Source: Sandarakinorhabdus sp. (GTDB lineage Bacteria > Pseudomonadota > Alphaproteobacteria > Sphingomonadales > Sphingomonadaceae). Taken from it: a stretch of 8,132 bases of DNA. Position 1 is the stretch's first letter. Each line of letters opens with the position of its first letter. This document shows, in pieces, positions 1-5,293 of the stretch. A program made the translations under genes and the position numbers. The notes under the pieces were generated by a model, which searched no databases, was not told the DNA's origin, and saw only the letters and a list, made by a program, of their open reading frames with translations. The stretch covers positions 1 through 8,132 of the forward strand of contig JALOSK010000147.1 of the NCBI GenBank assembly GCA_025458465.1, given 5' to 3'.

Positions 1-87
1 GGAGCGGGAGGGATTCGAACCCTCGATGAGCTTTTGACCCATACACACTTTCCAGGCGTGCGCCTTCGACCACTCGGCCACCGCTCC
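1..87 (-). tRNA. tRNA-Ser (anticodon GGA), missing the 3' discriminator base
   Basis: Read on the minus strand, this folds as a class II tRNA. The acceptor arm GGAGCGG pairs with CCGCTCC at the very left edge. The anticodon stem CACGC/GTGTG encloses the loop CTGGAAA, giving anticodon GGA at 51-53, which reads serine codons UCC and UCU. The variable arm is long (ATGGG pairs with CTCAT), as expected for tRNA-Ser, and the T arm is GAGGG-TTCGAAT-CCCTC. Position 1 is the last acceptor-stem base, so the discriminator base and any encoded CCA lie outside the window. All visible stems are intact. Confidence 0.97.
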
Positions 88-104
88 GCGCTCTGGAAGT
101 GGCG

Positions 105-133
105 GCGATAGCAAGGGCGAGCGCCGGCGTAAA
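105..133 (-). promoter_or_regulatory. Candidate sigma-70-type promoter of the tRNA-Ser gene
   Basis: On the minus strand TTTACG (128-133, -35) and TATCGC (105-110, -10) are separated by exactly 17 bases. Transcription would start near 98, giving a leader of about 10 bases before the tRNA 5' end at 87. The -35 matches the TTGACA consensus at 4 of 6 positions. The element lies between the flagellin terminator and the tRNA, where a promoter is needed. It was found by eye. Confidence 0.5.
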
Positions 134-143
134 CTGCCGGACG

Positions 144-180
144 AAAAAAGAAGGGGCGATGCCGTGTGGCACCGCCCCTT
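144..180 (-). terminator. Rho-independent terminator of the flagellin gene
   Basis: On the minus strand an 8-bp stem AAGGGGCG/CGCCCCTT (151-158 with 173-180) continues after one A/C mismatch into a TGCC/GGCA stem with a four-base loop (164-167). After one C it is followed by six T residues (144-149). It begins 40 bases after the flagellin stop codon. A G+C-rich stem plus U-tract in the right orientation is the classic intrinsic terminator form. The T-tract is only on the minus-strand side, so it acts on the flagellin transcript. Confidence 0.93.
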
Positions 181-220
181 CCCGACGAACCCCGCCTTCG
201 GCGGCGAGCCCTTCGTCAGC

Positions 221-2401
221 TTACTGCAGCAGCTGGGTGACCTGCGCTGCCGACTGGTTGGCCCGGGCCAGCATGGCCTGCGCCGCCTGGCTGAGCACCT
301 GGTTCTTCGCGAGGTTGGTCGATTCCACCGCAAAGTCGGTATCCTGGATGCGGCTGCGCGAAGCTTGCAGGTTGGTGCTGTTCGACGACAGGTTGTTCAC
401 CGCCGCTTCCAGCCGGTTCTGCACGGCACCGATGTTGGCGCGATCGAGGTTGATGCTGTTCAGCGCCTCGTCGATGGCGCCCAGCGCCGCGGTGGCGCCA
501 TCCACCGACGAGATGTCCACATCGGAAATGCGCAGGCCGCCGGCCGACGCACCATAGCGGTTCTCCTCGAAGCCCAGCGCGGTGAAGTTGGATGCCGCGC
601 CGAAGGCCTGGCTGCCAGCCCGCACGTCGATCGCCGTGGCCGCTTCCAGCCGCACCGTGCCATAGGCCGTCTGCGCCGCCGCGGCGGTGGTGGCCACCGT
701 GTAGGCGTTGCCCGAACCCTTCACCGAGGTGCTGCCGAGGCCCAGTTCGGCCGTGGTGGCGGTACCGGTGTTGGCCACGAACAGGTTGCGGCCATCGGCA
801 GCGGTGAGATCAAGCCCGCCAAGGCCGTTGTCGCTGGCCACCACGCCGGTCATGCCGGTGAAGTTGTTGATGGCGGCCGCCACCTTTTCGCGCCGGGCCT
901 GCGCCGTATCGGTCGCGGCCAGGCCGTCCACGGTGATGTCGATGCCGTTGATGTTCAGCGTCGCGGCACCCCCAAGGGTGGTCGCCGTGGTGGTGGAGGT
1001 GAGCGTGACGCCATTGGCCACGGCAGTGACGCCGGTCTGATCGGCGGCGGCATTGATGGCTGCGGCAACGGCGATGGCACTGGCCGACTTGGACGAGGTG
1101 GCCGCCACGGTGGACGAGAACAGATCGTCTGCCGCAACCGCCGCCCGGATGGCGACGCCGTTGATCGACAGATCGCCATTGTTCAGGTTGCGGATGTCAC
1201 CGGCCACGGCAGCCACGGCGCGGGCATCGCTGCTCACCGTGGAAACGCCGCGCTCGAAGGTCCCGGCGGCAAGGCCGGCGCGGCTGATGCGGGCGGTGGT
1301 GCTGTTGGCCGAGCTGACCTCGATCGGCTGGCCATTCACGCTTTCAAGGCTGAAGCTGCCCGACTGCGCGCCCACCTTCAGGCCGGTGGAAGCCGCCGTG
1401 AGCGGCGTGCCGCCGGTGCCGAAGGCCACTTCGATGTTGCGGCCGTCATCAGCCTCCAGGCGGATACCGCCGTTGCTGTCGCCGGTGTCCACGGCGCGCA
1501 CGCCCGTCTGGCCCGAGATGGCGTTGATGGCATCGCGCACCAGGCGGCGGCTTTCGGCGGCATCGGCGGTCGTGCTCACCGATGCGGTGGAGACGCCGTT
1601 GATGCTGATGGTGCCCGCGGTGGCGGCGGCGGTCATCGCCGAACCGGTCATGACCGTCTGGCCCACCACGGCGCGCACCCCGGTCTGCGCCGTGGCGGCA
1701 TTGATGGCGGCGGCCTTGGCGATGGCCGAAGCGGCCTTGTTGGAGGAGGAGGCGCTGTCGTCAGCCGCCAGCGAGGAACCGATGGTGACGCCATTGATGA
1801 TGAGGTCACCGGCCTGCAGCGCCTGGTTGGTGCCCAGGTTGGCGGCGGTGGCTTCGAAGGCGCCGGTGGCGGTGAGCGCCGGGCTGGAACCCAGGCCCAG
1901 ATCGCGCGCCCGGGTGGAGCCCAGGCTGAACGACACGGTTTCGCCGGCACGGCTGCCGGTTTGCAGGCGCACACCGCGGGCCGAACCATCCAGCAGCGAC
2001 AGGCCGTTGAAGTTGGTGCGCAGGCCGATGTTGTCGATCTCGCCGATCAGCTGGCCCACTTCGGCCTGCAGGGCGGTGCGATCGGTGCCGGTGAGCGTGC
2101 CGTTGGCCGACTGCACGGCCAGTTCGCGCATGCGCTGCAGCATGTTGGTGACTTCGCCCATGGCGCTTTCCGCCGTCTGGGCCATGCTGATGCCGTCGCC
2201 GGCGTTGCGCATCGCCACGGCAAGGCCGCGCACATCGGCGGTCATCTTCTGGGCGATGGCGAGGCCGGCGGCATCGTCCTTGGCGCTGTTGATGCGCATG
2301 CCGGTCGAAAGCCGCTGCATGGCCAGGCCCATCATCGAGTTGGCGGAGCGCTGTGCATTCTGGGCGGTCAGCGCGTTGATGTTGGTGTTGATCACGGTCA
2401 C
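221..2401 (-). CDS. fliC: Flagellin, large form (726 aa) with duplicated central modules
   Basis: Structural subunit of the flagellar filament, exported through the flagellar type III apparatus. The N-terminal D0/D1 region (residues 1-140) has the hallmark start MTVINTNINAL, then QRLSTGMRINSAKDD and LQRMRELAVQSANG. The C-terminal D0/D1 region (about 630-726) contains LNSINLDRANIGAVQNRLE and ends in QLLQ. Between them lie four INGV/INGI motif segments (near 202, 267, 413 and 484), each followed by an AIN...TGV pattern, as in flagellin hook-IN repeats. Segments 1-2 resemble segments 3-4, implying an internal duplication. No Cys or Trp is visible, which is usual for flagellin. Alphaproteobacterial flagellins are often under 400 residues, so this one is large. 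GTG at 2401 is chosen over a start 20 codons upstream because GGGAG lies 8 bases before it and the protein then starts with the family motif. No other flagellar gene is in the window. Confidence 0.96.
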   Translation of the reverse strand: MTVINTNINALTAQNAQRSANSMMGLAMQRLSTGMRINSAKDDAAGLAIAQKMTADVRGLAVAMRNAGDGISMAQTAESAMGEVTNMLQRMRELAVQSANGTLTGTDRTALQAEVGQLIGEIDNIGLRTNFNGLSLLDGSARGVRLQTGSRAGETVSFSLGSTRARDLGLGSSPALTATGAFEATAANLGTNQALQAGDLIINGVTIGSSLAADDSASSSNKAASAIAKAAAINAATAQTGVRAVVGQTVMTGSAMTAAATAGTISINGVSTASVSTTADAAESRRLVRDAINAISGQTGVRAVDTGDSNGGIRLEADDGRNIEVAFGTGGTPLTAASTGLKVGAQSGSFSLESVNGQPIEVSSANSTTARISRAGLAAGTFERGVSTVSSDARAVAAVAGDIRNLNNGDLSINGVAIRAAVAADDLFSSTVAATSSKSASAIAVAAAINAAADQTGVTAVANGVTLTSTTTATTLGGAATLNINGIDITVDGLAATDTAQARREKVAAAINNFTGMTGVVASDNGLGGLDLTAADGRNLFVANTGTATTAELGLGSTSVKGSGNAYTVATTAAAAQTAYGTVRLEAATAIDVRAGSQAFGAASNFTALGFEENRYGASAGGLRISDVDISSVDGATAALGAIDEALNSINLDRANIGAVQNRLEAAVNNLSSNSTNLQASRSRIQDTDFAVESTNLAKNQVLSQAAQAMLARANQSAAQVTQLLQ

Positions 2402-2409
2402 TTGAGGAT

Positions 2410-2414
2410 CTCCC
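2410..2414 (-). promoter_or_regulatory. Ribosome binding site fixing the flagellin GTG start
   Basis: On the minus strand GGGAG lies 8 bases upstream of the GTG at 2401. This favours that start over the in-frame ATG at 2461, whose 20 extra residues do not resemble flagellin. Confidence 0.75.
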
Positions 2415-2418
2415 GCTT

Positions 2419-2432
2419 CCAGCCGCCGCTGG
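2419..2432 (-). promoter_or_regulatory. Hairpin in the flagellin mRNA leader
   Basis: CCAGC (minus strand 2432-2428), loop GGCG, then GCTGG (2423-2419) form a perfect 5-bp G+C-rich stem-loop. It ends four bases before the Shine-Dalgarno sequence. If transcription starts near 2445 it lies inside a leader of roughly 44 bases. It could affect ribosome loading or mRNA decay. Five pairs is short, so a chance occurrence in G+C-rich DNA is possible. Confidence 0.4.
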
Positions 2433-2451
2433 CATGCGGGGCTCGAGGGGG

Positions 2452-2478
2452 GAAACGGCACGGGGTGAATTTCGCTTA
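2452..2478 (-). promoter_or_regulatory. Candidate FliA (sigma-28) promoter of the flagellin gene
   Basis: On the minus strand TAAG (2475-2478) and GCCGTTTC (2452-2459) are separated by exactly 15 bases. The sigma-28 consensus is TAAA-N15-GCCGATAA. The -35 matches at 3 of 4 positions and the -10 keeps its GCCG core. Spacing and location, about 50 bases upstream of a flagellin start, both fit. The second half of the -10 is poor, so this stays a candidate. Confidence 0.5.
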
Positions 2479-2502
2479 AACCTGTGCAAGGACAGCTGCT
2501 GC

Positions 2503-3096
2503 ATGATCGCTCTGCCGCCCATCCTCTACCGTGATCGCGATATCGCCATCCTCGACAAGCCGGCCGGACTGGCCGTGCATCCCGGCCCGCGCACGCCCGA
2601 AAGCCTTGAAGACGCGCTGCCGGAACTGGGCGGGCGGCATTTCATGCCGGTGGCCGCGCACCGGCTGGATCGCGACACGTCGGGCTGCATCGCCATCGCG
2701 CTGTCCCGCCGGGGTGCAAGGGCCCTGAGCGCCGCCTTTGCCGGCGGCGGTGCAGCGAAAACTTATTGGGCCATCCTGTCCGCCCTGCCCGGCCAGCCGG
2801 ACGGCATGCGCACCGGCTGGCGGGTGCTGGATACGGCCACGCGCCTGGTGGAATTTCGCCCGGAAACCGGCCGCACCCACCAGATCAGGGTGCACGCCGC
2901 CCATATCGGCTGCCCGATCGTGGGCGATCCGGTTTATGGGCCAGTGCAGGACGATGCCGATGGCCCGATGCGGCTGCACGCGCGCAGCCTTTCGCTCACC
3001 CTGCCCGATGGCCGCATCATTCGGGCAGAGGCGCCGCTGCCGGCGGGGTGGCCAGCGAACTCGCAGCCGCTCGCCCCCGGCCCTGAAACCCAATGA
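2503..3096 (+). CDS. RluA-family RNA pseudouridine synthase (short, no S4 domain)
   Basis: Predicted to convert specific uridines in rRNA or tRNA to pseudouridine. The 197-residue product has the family start ILYRDRDIAILDKPAGLAVHP. The catalytic motif HRLDRDTSG follows, whose first Asp is the nucleophile in the family. AKTYWAIL and the late motif RPETGRTHQIRVHAAHIGCP-IVGDPVYG complete the fold. There is no N-terminal S4 RNA-binding domain, so it resembles the short RluA/TruC-like members. The target base cannot be inferred. ATG 2503 is preferred because AAGGA (2488-2492) lies 10 bases upstream; an earlier in-frame ATG at 2434 would add 23 residues unlike the family and run through the flagellin leader. 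It is the only plus-strand gene here, divergent from flagellin and overlapping the regulator gene tail-to-tail. Confidence 0.92.
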   Translation: MIALPPILYRDRDIAILDKPAGLAVHPGPRTPESLEDALPELGGRHFMPVAAHRLDRDTSGCIAIALSRRGARALSAAFAGGGAAKTYWAILSALPGQPDGMRTGWRVLDTATRLVEFRPETGRTHQIRVHAAHIGCPIVGDPVYGPVQDDADGPMRLHARSLSLTLPDGRIIRAEAPLPAGWPANSQPLAPGPETQ

Positions 3097-3901
3097 ATTC
3101 ACTGTAGTTTTCCGCCAGCGCTGCCAGCCTTTGGTGCACGACATCCGGCCCGATCTTCTGCACCACGCCGTCCACCAGCAGGTTGAGCAGCGAGGCCAGC
3201 GCCGAGTTCATGTCCCAGAAATGGCCCAGCGCCACTTCGGCGGTGAGGATATGGGGCGTCAGGTCCCGCGCCCACGGGCAATAGGGATCGGTGATCACCA
3301 CCAGCGGCCGGCCGGCGCCGGCCACGCGTTCGGCCAGCAGCCGGAACTGCCGGGAATAACGGCGCACATCCACCGCCACGAACACATCGTGCGGGCCGGC
3401 ATCGAACAACTGGTCCATGATGCCGGCCGCCACGTCCAGCGTGCCGACATGCGGGCGCACATAGGACAGATGCCGGGCAAAGCCGGCGGCCAACCCGGCC
3501 TCCGTCTGGAAGCCGGCGACATGGACGCGTGGGCTGCCGGCCAGCAGTGCCACCACGGCGGCCCATTCCGGCGTTTCGGCCTGCGCATAGACGCCGGCGA
3601 TGGCGGCCGTTTCCGCCTTCAGCCGTGCATCGGCCGAAGGCGCCGGACGGGTGAGCAGCCACGGCGCATCGCGGGCATCACCACGCAGATCGTCCTTCAG
3701 TGCGGCGAGATTGTCATAGCCCAGGCTCTTCACCAGCCGCGCCACGGTCATCGCCGACACGCCGACACGGGTGCCGATGGAGGCGGCGGTCTCGAACGGC
3801 AGCTGATCGAGATTGTCGGCCAGCCAGCCGGCGATCATCCGTTCCGAAACCGTCAGCCGGTCATAGCGTTCGGCAAGCCGCTGGGCGACGCGAGAGCTCA
3901 T
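3017..3901 (-). CDS. RpiR/MurR-family transcriptional regulator (HTH + SIS)
   Basis: A 294-residue DNA-binding regulator of the RpiR type. The N-terminal helix-turn-helix domain spans about residues 1-75, with LTVSERMIAGWLADN and the recognition region ETAASIGTRVGVSAMTVARL, followed by GYDNLAALKDDLR. A SIS domain, usually a phosphosugar-binding fold, spans about 113-250: RVHVAGFQTEAGLAAGF, then VDVRRYSRQFRLLAERV and GRPLVVITD. The last 20 or so residues are Ala/Pro-rich and are encoded opposite the 3' end of the pseudouridine synthase gene, with an 80-bp overlap. No good Shine-Dalgarno sequence precedes the ATG. The gene follows the amidohydrolase by 54 bp on the same strand, so it likely regulates that gene or itself. 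The effector cannot be told from sequence. Confidence 0.93.
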   Translation of the reverse strand: MSSRVAQRLAERYDRLTVSERMIAGWLADNLDQLPFETAASIGTRVGVSAMTVARLVKSLGYDNLAALKDDLRGDARDAPWLLTRPAPSADARLKAETAAIAGVYAQAETPEWAAVVALLAGSPRVHVAGFQTEAGLAAGFARHLSYVRPHVGTLDVAAGIMDQLFDAGPHDVFVAVDVRRYSRQFRLLAERVAGAGRPLVVITDPYCPWARDLTPHILTAEVALGHFWDMNSALASLLNLLVDGVVQKIGPDVVHQRLAALAENYSEFIGFQGRGRAAASSLATPPAAAPLPE

Positions 3902-3919
3902 GTGCGCTGGATAACATGG

Positions 3920-3943
3920 GCGCAGGTGCGCGCAAGGCTGCGC
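3920..3943. promoter_or_regulatory. Clustered GCGCA/TGCGC inverted repeats upstream of the RpiR gene
   Basis: Two overlapping perfect inverted repeats lie in the 54-bp amidohydrolase-regulator gap: GCGCA-GG-TGCGC (3920-3931) and GCGCA-AGGC-TGCGC (3930-3943). A further TGCGC lies at 3903-3907. They could be an operator for the regulator or RNA hairpins between the two genes. No T-tract follows, so this is not a standard terminator. Confidence 0.35.
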
Positions 3944-3955
3944 CGGTACGCCGGT

Positions 3956-5221
3956 TCAGCGGGCATCCTTCACCACAACGCCGCCCTTCACCACCGCCTT
4001 CACGTCGCGCAGGGTGGCGACATCCTTCGTGGGATCGCCGGCCACCGCGATGATGTCGGCATAACGCCCCGGCGCGATCTGGCCCACGTCCGCCTCGCGG
4101 CCCAGCGCTTCGGCGGCCTTCATGGTGGCGGCGCGGATGGCATCGATGGGCGTCATCCCCCATTCCACCATCTTGGCGAACTGGCGGGCATTGTCGCCAT
4201 GCGGATAGACGCCGGCGTCCGATCCGAACGCCATCTTCACGCCGGCCTTCCAGGCGGCCTGGAAGGTCTGCCGCTGCTTCAGGCCCACTTCGCGTTCCTT
4301 GGCCAGGCTTTCTTCGGGCACGCCGTTCTTCGCGCCTTCGGCCAGGATGTAATCATCATTGTAGATGTCCATCGAGAACCAGGTGCCGGCCTTCTTCGCG
4401 AGGTCAAACGCCTCGGCATCGGCGAAGCTGACATGTTCCACCGTGTCCACCCCGGCGCGGATCGCCGCCTTGATGCCGCTGGTGCCGTGGGCATGGGCGG
4501 CCACCTTCAGGCCCAGCATGTGCGCTTCGTCCACCAGCGCGTTCATTTCGGCCTGGGTATATTGCTGGGCACCAACGCTGGTGCCGATCGAAAAGACACC
4601 GCCGGTGGCGCAATATTTGATCACCTCGGCGCCGCGGCGATGCAGTTCGCGCACCTTCTGGCGCACCGCATCCGGGCCATCGGCAATGCCGGGGCGATCA
4701 AGGATATATTCGGCCGGCAATTCGTTGCTGTCGCAGTGCCCGCCGGTGGCGCCGATCGCATAGGTGGCCGGCACGATGCGCGGGCCGGCGATGGTGCCGC
4801 GCTCGATCGCCATCTTGAGGCCGATATCGGCATAATCACCGGCGCCCACATTGCGCACCGTGGTGAAGCCGGCATCCAGCGTGCGCCTGGCCATGGCAAC
4901 ACCGATCACCGTCCAGAACGAACCCGGATAGCGCAGTGACTGCATCCCGGACAGGGTGGGATCGCTGGTGAGGTGCACATGCATGTCGATCAGGCCGGGC
5001 AGGATGGTGAGATCGCCCAGATCGATGCGGCGGGCATCGGTGACAGGCATCGAACCCTGCCGTCCCACGCTGGTGATGCGCCCATCCTGCGCAACGATCA
5101 TGGGCTTTTCCATCATCGTGCCCGTTGCCACATCCAGCATGCGGGCCGCAGTGATCACCACGGTTTCGGCGCTTGCCGCCGTGCCGGCCAGCAGTGCCGC
5201 CAGCGCGATCATCATCTTCAT
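3956..5221 (-). CDS. Exported metal-dependent amidohydrolase (imidazolonepropionase/Xaa-Pro dipeptidase-like)
   Basis: A 421-residue hydrolase of the amidohydrolase superfamily. Residues 1-18 (MKMMIALAALLAGTAASA) form a signal peptide with an Ala-X-Ala cleavage site before Glu19, so the enzyme should act in the periplasm or envelope. Metal-site residues are in the expected order: H81 and H83 (DMHVHL), K202 (VIKYCATGG, the position carboxylated in relatives), H243/H245 (AAHAHG), H263 (VEHVSF) and D335 (FGSDAG). The C-terminal GRYADIIAVAGDP returns to the small beta domain. This subgroup contains dipeptidases acting on Xaa-Pro and other Xaa-linked substrates; the substrate here is unknown. The ATG at 5221 is supported by GGGGAG 8 bases upstream and by the signal peptide, and is preferred to the ATG 18 codons earlier. 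The RpiR gene follows downstream. Confidence 0.93.
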   Translation of the reverse strand: MKMMIALAALLAGTAASAETVVITAARMLDVATGTMMEKPMIVAQDGRITSVGRQGSMPVTDARRIDLGDLTILPGLIDMHVHLTSDPTLSGMQSLRYPGSFWTVIGVAMARRTLDAGFTTVRNVGAGDYADIGLKMAIERGTIAGPRIVPATYAIGATGGHCDSNELPAEYILDRPGIADGPDAVRQKVRELHRRGAEVIKYCATGGVFSIGTSVGAQQYTQAEMNALVDEAHMLGLKVAAHAHGTSGIKAAIRAGVDTVEHVSFADAEAFDLAKKAGTWFSMDIYNDDYILAEGAKNGVPEESLAKEREVGLKQRQTFQAAWKAGVKMAFGSDAGVYPHGDNARQFAKMVEWGMTPIDAIRAATMKAAEALGREADVGQIAPGRYADIIAVAGDPTKDVATLRDVKAVVKGGVVVKDAR

Positions 5222-5229
5222 GGTGCAGT

Positions 5230-5235
5230 CTCCCC
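5230..5235 (-). promoter_or_regulatory. Ribosome binding site fixing the amidohydrolase start
   Basis: On the minus strand GGGGAG lies 8 bases before the ATG at 5221. It shows that translation starts at the signal-peptide methionine and not at the in-frame ATG at 5275. Confidence 0.8.
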
Positions 5236-5243
5236 TGTCTTGC

Positions 5244-5276
5244 CTTGCGATAGGCCGGCGGGGAGCGTGCCGCAAG
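5244..5276 (-). promoter_or_regulatory. Candidate promoter of the amidohydrolase gene, framed by an inverted repeat
   Basis: On the minus strand TTGCGG (5270-5275) and TATCGC (5247-5252) are separated by 17 bases, which fits a sigma-70-type promoter with a start near 5240 and a leader of about 20 bases. A perfect 6-bp inverted repeat, CTTGCG (5244-5249) and CGCAAG (5271-5276), covers both the -10 and -35 boxes. A repressor bound there would block the promoter. The -10 is identical to that proposed for tRNA-Ser. The promoter lies in the 72-bp gap after the glycosyltransferase gene, where no terminator is visible. Confidence 0.42.
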
Positions 5277-5293
5277 CGGTCAGAAAATGGCGG

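Noticed and set aside
1..133. tRNA-Ser as an integration (att) site
   Set aside because: No integrase, direct repeat or change in composition is visible, and the tRNA 3' end is at the window edge so the relevant flank cannot be seen.
192..204. CCGCC-TTC-GGCGG hairpin between the flagellin stop codon and its terminator
   Set aside because: No T-tract follows on either strand, and the adjacent 144-180 element is a far better terminator. It may be chance in G+C-rich sequence.
2402..2461. Longer flagellin starting at ATG 2461
   Set aside because: The extra 20 residues (Pro-rich) do not fit a flagellin N-terminus and would cover the ribosome binding site and promoter region; GTG 2401 fits better.
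164..2479. A 771-codon open frame on the plus strand across the flagellin gene, and a shorter one at 1053-2405
   Set aside because: They lie antisense to an unmistakable flagellin. Their Arg/Gly/His/Ala-rich translations look like G+C-rich shadow frames and show no recognisable family.
2475..2502. Possible sigma-54 promoter for flagellin: TTGCA on the minus strand at 2485-2489
   Set aside because: The -12-like TTGC is present, but no GG occurs at the required -24 position, so the element is incomplete.
2738..4939. A 733-codon plus-strand open frame spanning parts of the pseudouridine synthase, regulator and amidohydrolase genes
   Set aside because: It crosses three genes with clear family motifs in other frames and has no motif or ribosome binding site of its own.
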